Below are positions 11,507-21,583 of a stretch of 44,270 nt of DNA, piece after piece. The notes below the pieces were generated by a model. The model was not told the DNA's origin. It searched no databases and saw only the letters and a list, made by a program, of their open reading frames with translations. This stretch comes from Allomyces macrogynus ATCC 38327 (taxonomy: Eukaryota; Blastocladiomycota; Blastocladiomycetes; Blastocladiales; Blastocladiaceae). Position numbers and translations under genes: made by a program. How positions within the stretch are numbered: position 1 is the first letter of the stretch; each line of letters begins with the position of its first letter. The stretch lies in NCBI GenBank assembly GCA_000151295.1, contig GG745338.1, forward strand, positions 1,253,601 through 1,297,870, given 5' to 3'.

Positions 11507-14179
11507 TCACATGATCACGCACTTGCACCCGGGCTCCTTCTCCTTTGGCGGCTCCTCGACCTGCAAGGGCTCCGGCGGCGGCGGCGGGTTCCGCGCGAGC
11601 TCGACCATCGCATACGCCTCTTCGAGTTCCTGCGCGAGCGCGTCGATCCGTGCCTGCCGTGCACTCAATTCAGCGGCCAATTCGTCGCGCGCCGCCGAAA
11701 CGGCGCCGCCCTCGGACGTGGCCGTTTTCAGCTGATCGCGCAATCTGTCGCGCTCTTGCACGGCCTCGGCGTGCGCCTTGGACAGATCGATCAGATCGGT
11801 CTCGGCCTGCGTGCGCGCAGCGCGCTCCTTGTCGAGAATCGCGGTCGTTTCGACGAGTTGCGTTTCGAGAAGGGCGCCGCGGTCCTTGAGCGCGGCTGTC
11901 GTGTCTTCAAGCGATTTGATGGTTTTCTGGTGGCCCATGATCTCGTATCCTGGACATCGAGCGTGAGTGACGACGCGTCGGTAACATCGCGCACCAAGAG
12001 AGACAGCACATACGCAAGTCGTTGGCCTCTTGCCGCAACTGCTTGGTGTTGGACTGCTCCTTCTGCCACTCCTTGTCGACACTCTACCTCGCGCCCACGC
12101 GTTAGCATCCCCGCCCCATCTCATCCACTCCACCCACTTCGACGCATCCCGCACCTGGTAGAGCTCCTGCACGACCGCATAGTCATGCCTCGCCTTATCC
12201 ATCTCCGCCTTCTGCCTCTCCTCTGCGGCCTTCAATGCCCGCCCCGCCGTCCCCGCAGCCACTGCCTTCCCCGCCGCCAGGACCGCCGGCGTCCACGCGG
12301 CGCGCGCAAGCGCGCCGTACTTGGCGTCCTCCTCGCCCCTCGCTTCCGCCAAATACTTCCCCATCGCCTCGTCGACCGCGGCCGACAACTCGTCGAGCAC
12401 ACGCTCATTCACGTCGGTCCGCGCGACCAGCCCCTCCGCCGCGGTCTGCACCGCACGCACGGCCTTTGCCGCGGCGACAGCATTTTCAGCGTCGTACTGG
12501 TGCACGACGTCGTTGACGGCGGTGGCGAGCCGCTCCGCCGCGTCGGACCGGAGTTCGTCGAGGAGCGCGGCGAGCTTCGCGGGCGGCAGCGCGTGCAGGA
12601 CGGCGACGCGGAGGAATGAGGAGACAGCGGCGGTTTCGGCGCGGGTCGAGGCGGCGAGCGTCGCGGCAAGGTCGGCGTGCGGCGTGGACGACGCGAGCGT
12701 GCGCGCATAGGTCGCCTTCGCGTTGGCGAGCGCGGATTCCGACTGTTGTGCGACGACGGCGTCCCACGCGTTGGAGATAGCCGGCACGGAGCCAGAGTTA
12801 ATGGCGGTGACGTACTGGCGCATGATCGAGACAAACACTATCAGTGCGGGGCGGGTCGCGTCAGTTCGCGGGAGCGTCGGCGGATGTATCGTATGCGTGC
12901 GTGAAAACGGACCGCGGCCGTTGAGCTGTGTGCCAAACAGCATTTTCGGCGTGAGGTTCGCGTAGACAAACTGGATCAGCTTGTCAACCTGGGCCAGGTA
13001 CTCTTTGCGAAACTTGTCAGGCGCGAGCGACCCGAGTTCCTGCAGGTCGTCTTCGTCGTCGACGGGCCGCTTGAGCGTGTAGCAGTTGCGCGTCGGGAAG
13101 AAACTGCGAATGCATTCGCGGACCTTGTTCTTGGACACAATGTCCTTGTCGTTCCCCTAGACTCGGCCGCGACCCATCAGCGCCTACTCCTCCCCGCACC
13201 AGTTCATCGCGTGCGACGAGCGTACCGGCAATGGTTTGAGCGCCTGCTCGAGATACTCGTCCTCGGTCACGGCGCGCCCCTCGATCTTGAGTTCGAGCGC
13301 AAAGTCGCGCAACAGCCACAGGAACCGCGGGTAGAATTGCCGCATGATCGCCGGGTCCGGGCGCACGGCCGGGCCGAGCGATTGCGCGGCCGACGCGTCG
13401 GTCGACGCGCGAATCGACTTGGTCAATTCGACGATCAACGACATGTTTTCGACGGCCGTGTCGTCGATCGTGCCGAGCGAGTTGTAGACGAGAAACGACG
13501 ACAGGAGGACGGCGAGCGAAAAGATTTTCACGTCGTGCGACTCGGTCTTGGTGAAGGAGCCGAGACCCTAGAGAGCGAAGAATGGGTGAGCGGAGCAGTG
13601 AGGGGGATGGGAAGGGGATGTGATCGTGGGCACCTCGGTATCGAGCAGGATCACGGACATGCTGTCGGGCAACTTTCGTCGCTTCAAGGTCGCGCGGTCG
13701 AGCGCCCACATCCATATTCCTTGCGTTTCCGGTTCTGCAGTCGGGACAAACGATGAGGTGCGGCGTCGACTGGAGAAACAACAATGGCCCGGATCGTACG
13801 TACGGATCGACGCGCCAATATCAAACCCCTTGGTCCGGCCCGCGAGCTGGTCTACGGATCACCAACGTCGTGAGCGCTCGGCACCGGATCACTGCAGTGT
13901 ATGAGGCCTAAACACGGACTCAGGATGAAACTCTTGCCCTGTGATCATACAGTGACAAAAGAACGATCAGTCCCACTGTCACGCAACCGCTTGAGCCATG
14001 CTCGCACACCGGCCATAAGTCCGATCCCGTACCGTTCGGTACAATCCCGCGACAGAGATCACGCCAATCGGGGCCTCGAGCGATTCAATCACGGCGCAGG
14101 CCTCCTCGTTAATGACAAACTTGGAGTTTGGGTCGGAGACCTTGCCCGAGAGATTGATGAGAAGTTGTGGGGTATCCAT
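11507..14179 (-). CDS. Guanylate-binding protein (GBP/atlastin-superfamily) GTPase with CaaX box
   Basis: Nine exons: 14179-14033, 13938-13920, 13851-13804, 13734-13634, 13567-13226, 13156-12913, 12837-12134, 12083-12014 and 11949-11507, giving 705 residues. Splicing rebuilds every GBP landmark. The P-loop GLYRTGKSF (45-53) crosses intron 1, followed by ILNQLAGRTKGFDIG and QGIWMW. The DTEG motif (103-106) crosses intron 4, and the GBP-specific RD motif is at 192-193 (WLLRDF). The C-terminal helical domain (CYTLKRPV, YVTAINSG) and a long coiled coil follow. The protein ends in CVIM, a CaaX box whose final Met favours farnesylation. Known family members are dynamin-like GTPases that oligomerise on membranes. 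Intron 12838-12912 is 75 nt and stop-free, so it could be read through, but removing it restores NGRVFVSIMRQYV. Intron 12084-12133 (50 nt) is the least certain. Confidence 0.87.
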
Positions 14180-14613
14180 GATGCCGGGATCGCAGCGGGC
14201 CGGGGATCAGCGGGATGGTGATGGTGCGGGTCGTGGAGTGGTGGTGGCTGGCCAGAACAGCGAGATCGTCGGGGAAATACGCAGAGAGTGGGTGCCCGAG
14301 TGCAGCTTGGTCCAAGTGCAGCAGGTTACACGGGCACGAGAGAGTCGAGGGCAGTGAAACGGGGAAGTGCAGGTTGCGACGTTGGGATGGGTAGCGAGGA
14401 ACGTTCGGCAACGCCAACCAGCTGCGAGAGCACAGCAACAAAACTACGAACACCCAGACAAACGCGATCCAATGACAAGCACGTGCAAAGATGCGAGACG
14501 TCTCGCGGGCCCTTCGTTCTGGCGCTCTCGCCCGCATGCAGTCGTGCGCGCTGAGCCAGAACGGTGCCAGAAAGGGCTCTTAGCCGACATCGCATCGCGC
14601 GCAAAAGCAAGAT
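14180..14613. promoter_or_regulatory. GBP upstream region / 3' flank of methyltransferase
   Basis: These 434 bp between two minus-strand genes contain no supported coding sequence. The region must include the GBP promoter and the methyltransferase 3' UTR. No distinct motif stands out. Confidence 0.4.
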
Positions 14614-16099
14614 TCATATAGCACCCACGTCCTTCCCGTCCGAGACGGGCACGATCTCCAAGACGGCGATCTGTGTGACCGCTTCGTCTGGGAAAAACCG
14701 CGTCGGCGGGCAGTCGTCCAAGATGATCCGGTACGTAAACCCGACTTTCCGGAGCCGGTCATTCAGGTCGTGGAACGTAGACTCGCGGCGGATCGCTGTT
14801 GCCATGTAGACGGCCAGCGGGCGGCCGCAGCGTGCGGCAGCACGGAGGAACGTGTGCAGGCAGTGCGCGAGGCCCGGGAGGAGGTCGGGGTCGTAGACCT
14901 AGACGCAACGAAGGGGTCAGAAAATCGGCATGTAGGGTGGAGTGTGGATGAGGAGAGAACATACCGTATCGGCGCACAGCAGCACGTCGCCCAGAAGCGC
15001 GTCGGCCTCGTGGTCTTCGACCGTGAACCAGTCGAGCGAGTGGATCTCGATCGGGGCCGCGGAAAGTGCCGTGCGCTCTGGATGTCACAGATCACATTAG
15101 TCAGCTTGGTCAAACTGCGCACGCAGCGCAAAGTGGACAAACACCAACATACTCCAGAACCGATCGACGTTTTGCTCGAGCACCGAGAGCACGCTCGCGT
15201 TCACGTCGGTCAAAGTGACGCGCGCGGCGCCAAGTCGAGCGCAGACGAGGCCGAGCACACCCACGCCCGACCCAAGTTCGACGACCGCCTTGCCGCGAAT
15301 CAGGTCCGGGTGGATAAGGAGGTACTCGGCCATGGAGAGTGACGCGGGCCACGTCTTGAGTCCCGTGGTTCCTAGATCGAGGAGAATGATTGTGAGCCTG
15401 GCGATCATCGCGAGCAGGACCCAACGGACGCGCGCGACAAACCTCCACTGATCGTGTTAGCGCTCTCCATGGTAGTCACGTAGTTGTCGGAGACGCACGA
15501 GTCCATAAAATACGTTTTCAGCGTGAAATCCGGCGGCAAATCACTGTTCATTGTGGAACGGGACGACCAATCAGATTGCCAACACGTAAAAACTGTTCCA
15601 AGCAACGGAGAGAGCTTTCCAACCCAGAATCCGAAGCGCCGCGACCCATCAAATCACAGTGAAAAGTCAACAAGTCTTCGTCCAGCTCCTATCAAGCGAA
15701 CCTCGCCGTCAGACTCGCGCGTGGGTCGAAAATGGGTGGAGAGCCGAGATCCACAAAATACCTCGCCGTCCTCCTCGATCACGCGCACGTAGCGACGCAA
15801 GAACGTGCTCAGGTACTTGGTGTTCGGCACCACATGATGGTCGGCGGCCCACTTCAGGATGTTCTTGTAAATGGCTCGCTGGCGATCAAGACTGGTCCAT
15901 CGTTCGTCGTTCTAAGGTCGTTTTGTTTCGCGTGAACCGTGAGATCCAGGCGTTGGCGATCGACCGAGTCGACTGAACGGACGGCGAGCGACGGCCATTG
16001 GAAGAGGTGGTGCGGGCAGTTGCCGAGCACTTGGCGCGCAACCGTCTCGACAGCCGTGTCGGCATGGGCGTCGCTTGCAGCTGCTGGTGCTTGAATCAT
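14614..16099 (-). CDS. EEF2KMT/Efm3 (FAM86)-like protein lysine methyltransferase
   Basis: Supported exons: 16099-15983, 15911-15762, about 15543-15443, 15371-15153, 15077-14965 and 14898-14614. The family trimethylates a lysine of translation elongation factor 2 using S-adenosylmethionine. The N-terminal part (HHLFQWPSLA, ILKWAADHHVVPNTKYLSTF) matches the FAM86 helical region. The core reads GTTGLKTWPASLSMAEYL across intron 3, then the SAM-binding motif ELGSGVGVLGL, the acidic post-I strand TLTDVNASVL, and LDWFTVEDHEADALLGDV before an LLCADT strand. The join between exons 2 and 3 is unresolved. Acceptor 15544 demands a phase-2 donor, while the best donor (GTATTT at 15761) is phase 0; a donor near 15700 would fit. 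Alternative starts exist at 16120 and 16207. Another Methyltransf_16 family member remains possible. Confidence 0.75.
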
Positions 16100-16375
16100 G
16101 GTGCCATTGTCGTGGATCATCCTTGCTGGAGGCCAAGCTGATTGTTGAAGAGCAGCCAGCCGCTCTCGCTTGGCTCCATAACATGATCGTGCGGTTGGTT
16201 TGCGCACATGGCTTTCGCGTGACAGTGCTCAGCCACCGCGTGGAGCGCGTTCCAGCAGTTCACCCCATGCAAGCTGCGGCCCTGCCGGTCTTCGGCGCCA
16301 AACTCGAGAACAAAACGCGCTGGCCCCACTCTTCACGGCCATCGACAGCTTCTCTTGTTGAACCGAGCTGCAACC
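16100..16375. promoter_or_regulatory. Divergent promoter region, methyltransferase / isochorismatase
   Basis: 276 bp separate the two start codons. The region is less GC-rich than the flanking exons. Both genes must be driven from here; no defined element is recognised. Confidence 0.4.
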
Positions 16376-17276
16376 ATGGCGTTCAAGCGCAACCTGCCGC
16401 TCCTTGTCCAGCAACTGCGCACCCTGTCGACTGCCGCTCCCGCCCCGCGCCAAGCTGCCATGCTCTCGAACCTGACACTGCCGCGCACCGCGTTCTTCCT
16501 CTGGTCGGTGCATCTCAAGCTTTCCGTCGTGCTCGAATCGATCTGGACAAGAATGCTGACGGATTGGACCGTAGCGACGTGCAAGAGCGGTTCCGGTCGC
16601 TGATTTACCGTTTCGACGATGTCGTGTCGACGTCCAACAAGATGGTGCAAGCGTCCAAGATTCTCGAGGTGCCGCTGATTGTGACCGAGCAGCACCCCAA
16701 GGGGCTCGGGCACACGGTTGCGGAACTCGACATTGCGCACGCGGCGACGGTCCTGCCCAAGACGCGCTTTTCCATGTGCATTCCCGAGGTGAACGAGATT
16801 CTCGCGCAGCGCGACGTCAAGAACGTCGTGTTGTTTGGCATCGAGGTATGGCACGCTGCCGCCACGCGCAGAGAGGTGGATCGTGATTGCGGTGCTCACC
16901 GCGTCCCAACGTGTGTAGAGCCACGTTTGTGTGACGCAGACGGCACTCGACCTGCTCGAGCAAGGCGTGACGGTCTACATTTTGGCCGACGGTGTGTCGT
17001 CGATGAACTCGAGCGAGGTTCCGATTGCGCTCAAGGTGCGGTTTGGCAGGCCGACCATTTGTGATGGGGAAAGATCATGGCGCTGACGCTGATGGTTGAA
17101 CACAACAGCGGCTCGCGGCTGAGGGTGCCGTGATCACGTCGTCGGATTCGATCTTGTTTGCGCTGCTCAAGGACGCCAAGCACGACAAGTTCAAGCAAAC
17201 GTCGAATCTGGTCAAGACGTTCACGCCGATCACGGCAGAGAACCAACTGTTCAGTTTCCTGGCCAACAAGCTGTAA
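16376..17276 (+). CDS. Isochorismatase-like hydrolase (ISOC1/ISOC2 type)
   Basis: Exons 16376-16503, 16575-16845, 16919-17035 and 17109-17276 give 227 residues; all junctions are in phase. Spliced text shows TAFFLCDVQERF (intron 1 lies between C and D), [17 protein letters not shown], then GIE followed by [16 protein letters not shown] across intron 2. The cysteine-hydrolase triad expected for the fold is present: Asp44, Lys105 and Cys137. ISOC proteins of this kind have no firmly known substrate in most eukaryotes; related enzymes act on nicotinamide or isochorismate. Residues 1-30 are basic and hydroxylated ([19 protein letters not shown]), which resembles a mitochondrial presequence. An internal ATG at 16460 would give a form lacking it. 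Confidence 0.85.
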
Positions 17277-17891
17277 GAAGGGCGGACAGCGGCGTTGGTC
17301 GGGAGCGGAGCGCGGGCCGGGTGGGGCGGGCCGCTTGCTTCTTTGTCTCGAACGATATTGCAATGAATGAAAGAATAGGGGCTGGGAGCGCGTGAGGGCG
17401 CGCCGCGAAGGCGAGACTTGCAAACCATGTGTCACCGGCCGCGAGCAGCACCGCGTGCGCGACATGGATAACAGAGGAAAGGCGAGGATCGCTCGCGGGG
17501 GAGTGGTGGTCGAGACGCGTTTGATTTGGCCACATGGTCGGGTTGCCGTGGCCGCTGCGCGTTGCCTTGTGTGTGTTGTTTCCGGTGCCACAGCGTGCAG
17601 GAGTGCTGTGCCGCGAGTCCGGGTTTCGTCCTGGCGCTGCCTCCACGCCAGTCGCGCGCGGTCGCTCCTCTTTCTCTCTCGCCCCACAGGCACACTCCCC
17701 GCAGCCCGCACCCGCCGCGCGCGCCGCGGCCACGACGACGCGCGTGCCGGCCCTGATCCATCAACGCCAGACCTCCTCCCACGACCGCGACCGTGGCTGC
17801 ACCGACACCAGCCCGCCCACCCAGATTGCCCCGGGTCCCGCTATCGAGTCACCCACAACGACGACGCCCGCACCCCGCACTCCGTCCCACC
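17277..17891 (+). promoter_or_regulatory. Intergenic, 3' of isochorismatase and 5' of RRM gene
   Basis: 615 bp with no supported gene. The first 100 bp are presumably 3' UTR. The C-rich stretch ending in CCCACC directly before the ATG at 17892 is probably the RRM gene's leader. Confidence 0.4.
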
Positions 17892-20395
17892 ATGAACGGC
17901 GCCAACGCGCCTCCGCCCAGCGCGACGGGGTGCAATGAGGTGCGCTTTACTCGCCCTCGCGACGCGAGCGGCAATAGCACCGACTGACACGCGCGCGCGC
18001 GCTGGTGATCCGTGATCTTGTAGATGACGCTGCACCTGCGGCTGCGCATTTCCGACCGAGGTACGTGCAGTGTACCCCCTTGGACCTACCTCGCTGGACG
18101 CTGACTGACATTGACCTCCTCTCTGTGGGCAGGAATCACGCTCGACCCGCCGCAGCTCGAGCTCCCGTTGTCAAGCGCTGCCGCCGCCGCGCCCGTTCCC
18201 GCCGCGCAGCCCGCGCCCATGACCCCGACGTCGCCGCCAACCGTCCCCGGTGGGGCCGCGGCGGCGGTCGCCGCGCACGCTCAGAGTTCGCCGATTCTCG
18301 CGCTGCAGTCGGTCATGAACATGCTCACGAACGCGGCGAACGGCGCGTTTTACCGGCCGGAACCGGTGCCGGCGCCGGTCCCGCAGCGCTCGCGCGAGTA
18401 CGTCGCGCCGGCTCCGCCGCCACGGTCGCGCGAGTATGACGCGCCCGCTCCGCCGCCACGGTCGCGCGAGTACGTCGCGCCGGCTCCGCTGCCACGGTCG
18501 CGCGAGTACGACGCGCCGGCTCCGCTGCCACGGTCGCGCGAGTACGACGCACCGCCGCGCCAGCGCGAGTACGATGCGCCCAGTCATTCTCGCACGTACG
18601 AGTACGGCGAGTACGCTTCGTCGCGGATGCAAATGGACGAGCCCGCCCCACCGCTTCCCACCCGCGAGTGCGACGCATCGCTCTCTCGCGAGTACAACGC
18701 GCCCGCCCAGTCCCGCTTGCGCGAGTCTGATGCGCCCGCGCCGGCGCGTTCAAACAGGTACGACGCGCCGGCACCGCCCCCACCGCCGCCAGCGACCTCG
18801 CGCTGCGCACGGTCTCCAAGCGCGTCGACGGTCGGGACGCACCGGCGGGCGATGACGCCGTCGCCGCGGCCGCACGACGATGCGACGGTGCGCGTGGATC
18901 ACGCGCCGCGCACGGAACAGCAGCGCGACACGCACGCGGATCGTCCGGTCGACACGGACTTCACGGCGCGCACGGACCATCAGCGCGACACGTACGCGGA
19001 TCACGAGCGCGACACGCGTACCGTCCTTCACGCGCGGGACATGCACACCGACCGCGAGCGCGACTTGCACGCCGACCGCACGCGCGATCCGCACCCTGAA
19101 CTCCAGCGTGACACGCACGCAGACCATCCGCGCGACACCCAAGCCGACGATCGTTGCGACACGCACACTGACCATTTGCGCGACAAGCACGCCCCAGACC
19201 GCGCCGCACCCGCAAGCCGCACTCCCGTCGCCGCCGCCGCTCCAGCGACCCCCGCACGTGTCCCGGCAGCGCCGTTGCTGGCGCCCCCACCGCCGCGCGG
19301 CCGCAGTATTTCGACGCGCCGTTCCACGCCATCGCCCGCGTCGCGCGCAGGCCGCGCCTCGTCGTGCGGTTCATCGCGCGAAACGCGGTCGCAGTCGCGG
19401 TCGCGCGTTCCCGCGGCTCCCCCCACCGCCGCCAATCCCGCCAATGCCACCGCCTCGGGCGCCCTGCTCCACATCGACCGGTACATTCCCGCGCACCGCG
19501 ACCAGGGGCTCCGGTCACGGTCGCGCACGCGGTCCACCGGGTCGCGGTCGCGGTCACGCGGGCGGTCGCGGTCGCGGCACAGCGCGCACAGAGACGACGA
19601 TCGCGGGCGGTCGCGCGGGCCAAAATTGCAGCCGGCGCGGCGCGCGTCCGGTACGACCGGCGGCGGCGGCGGCGGCGGCGTCGGGCAGCAATACGACACG
19701 CACTGCAACTTGGTGCAGTTCAGCAACTTGCCGTTCCGGCAGCCCGTGTCGGACTTGATCAATATGGTGCGCGACCATGCCGGGCGCGTCGTCTCGTGGC
19801 GGAAATTGTATAAGCGTGTCGCGGATGAACCGCCCGTGACCAAGTACTCGTATGCGGGGTACGTGTTTCGGTCGGTTGGTGGTGATGGAAGGGTGGTGGA
19901 CTCACTGCTGACCGTGGCTGTGTCGCCTCCCATAGTGTTGTTCTGATCGTCATGGCGACCGAGACCGGGTTCGAGGACGCGCTGCAGATGCACGGCACTT
20001 ATTTCGGCGGGCGGCCATTGACGGTGCGCTGTCCTTCTCTCCCCTCTCTCCCCCGCTGCCACTCACTCACCCGTCCCCCCACCGCGCACCAGATCCACAA
20101 AGGCCGCACGCGGCACGACCTGTCCGTGTCCCCCGTGCGCGGCAAACGCGTCACCCCCGGGCTCTCGTTCCTGACGCCGTCGACGCGCCGCCGCCGCGCG
20201 CGGTCGCTCACGGACTCGCCGTCGCCGCCGCGCGCGCAGAAGCGGTACCGTCAGGACTATATCACCTGGACGGGCGGGACCAATGGGTACGGCACGGGGT
20301 TCCCGCCCGCGTCGGACTTGTATGAGGAGGAAGAGGAGGATGGCGGGTACCGCCGCGAGGGGAGCAGTGCGCGCCGCGAGCAGGGCGAGTGGTGA
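17892..20395 (+). CDS. RRM protein with RS-rich region and two internal repeat arrays (SR-like)
   Basis: Exons 17892-17939, 18024-18060, 18133-19858, 19936-20023 and 20093-20395 encode 733 residues. The first two are tiny: MNGANAPPPSATGCNE, then MTLHLRLRISDR. Residues 111-168 carry the PPRSREYDAPAP repeat. Residues about 283-384 carry an octapeptide RDTHADxx repeat. Residues about 489-524 are Arg-Ser dipeptide-rich. A single RRM starts at about 553 with RNP2-like VQFSNLPF; its RNP1 strand crosses intron 3. The donor chosen (GTACGT, 19859) yields YAGVVLIVMATETGFEDAL; a donor 9 nt later (GTCGGT) would keep YVFR. The tail is basic, then acidic (EEEEED). RRM plus RS suggests a splicing or mRNP factor. 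Intron 20024-20092 is a stop-free multiple of three. Orthology was not determined. Confidence 0.78.
18381..18551 (+). repeat. 36-nt tandem repeat encoding PPRSREYDAPAP
   Basis: About 4.75 head-to-tail 36-nt units, starting at 18381, 18417, 18453, 18489 and 18525. They differ by a few substitutions (Val/Asp after Tyr; Pro/Leu before PRSRE). Further diverged REYDAP units follow to about 18780. The unit combines an RSR phospho-site with a Tyr-Asp pair. Confidence 0.9.
18897..19200 (+). repeat. Octapeptide (RDTHADxx) repeat array
   Basis: About 12 units of roughly 24 nt encode Arg-Asp-Thr/Met/Leu-His-Ala/Thr-Asp plus two variable residues, for example RDTHADHPRDTQADDR. Basic, acidic and His residues alternate, giving a highly charged low-complexity segment between the Pro-rich and RS regions of the RRM protein. 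Confidence 0.85.
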
Positions 20396-21583
20396 GTGAG
20401 TGGGGAGGATGGGGAGGAGGGGATGCGTGAGGAGGCTGGCCGGCCGGTCGGATGTGGAGTACAGGTTGGCAGGAGGTAGGCGCCCGTAGGAGGGATGGTG
20501 AATGGATATATACGCTGGGATTGGACATGGCCTGTGTTCTTGGACGGCGGCCGTGTCTTCTGGTCGTGAATCAGACGCAAGAGAAGCAGGGACACGCACG
20601 CATGCACGCGACAAGGGCGACGATCCACGTCCAATGGCCACACTACCCCCGCCTCAGATCGTCCTCCATGCTCCGCCTTCATCGCTTCAAGCAGTTCGAC
20701 GACACCGTTTACATGGCCCGCTCCGTCCATGGAAATAATCATTGAAAGATCAATCCAATACTTTCCAATACTTTCTAATCCTGGCCAGTATCCGCATGTA
20801 CGCGCCTGCACTGTACGCGACCGAAATAGAGGGAGGACGTGGGGAGGCGCACGCCCACCGTGCACGCACGCCCAGAAACGGCATCGGGCGACCATCAGAA
20901 ATACTGGTAAGAAATACGTCGATAAATGTATAATTGTCGCTGGACGCAGCGACTTGTCGGTATCTGCTTCAGCACAGGCGCTGGTGGACAGCAGCGGTCA
21001 TTCCAACGTCGCCTTCCTTCTGTACACGTTGCCTGTCGGATGGGTCGGATGCACGCTCCAAAACTGTTATTACTTCGACAATTTCGATGGACATTATTTG
21101 CTGGTGTGCATCAACACGGGCAGCACAGGTACCAGAGGTGGAAAGCAGGTATGTAACGGTCACTCCAGCATATCCTTCCATTTCTTCTCGTTACTAGTTG
21201 AACTGGCTTCTCCTGCTGCTGAGCCCGACCCGACCCCCTCACGAGCTGCGAAACGCGCCGCCGCTCCACATAAAAGCGGCGTGCCGCCCACGTTGGAAGT
21301 GAGCGACCCGACTCTCTCTGAAGTGCGTCGTCCTCCCCAGAGACCCCGGCGGTTTGCATGCACAACGACCAAGAAATAATGTACGGGCACTACGGGCATT
21401 GCCAGCAGCAAGCGAGCGCAGCGATTCACATCGTGCCCGCTCTCGAACGCGACGCGATGTGACTGGAGCTGCGGATCGGCCAGACAGACTTCACACCGGC
21501 TGACCGGCCACCCACGCACCACCCACGCACCCACTCACGACCCAAACCGCATGTAGACCCTGCTTATCCATCCATCGCTGACC
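20396..21583. other. 1.2 kb without a recognisable gene; lower GC
   Basis: This lies between two plus-strand genes. From about 20740 to 21200 GC drops visibly. One ATG-initiated frame (20729-21379, 216 residues) is open but matches nothing I know. It has no clear domain or composition bias favouring coding, so I do not call it a gene. The region should hold the RRM gene's 3' UTR and the promoter of the repeat-protein gene. Confidence 0.4.

Noticed and set aside
20729..21379. 216-residue ATG-initiated frame in the lower-GC gap
   Set aside because: No domain, no partner exons, no composition contrast with other frames. Lower GC is more consistent with intergenic DNA. It could be revisited with RNA-seq.
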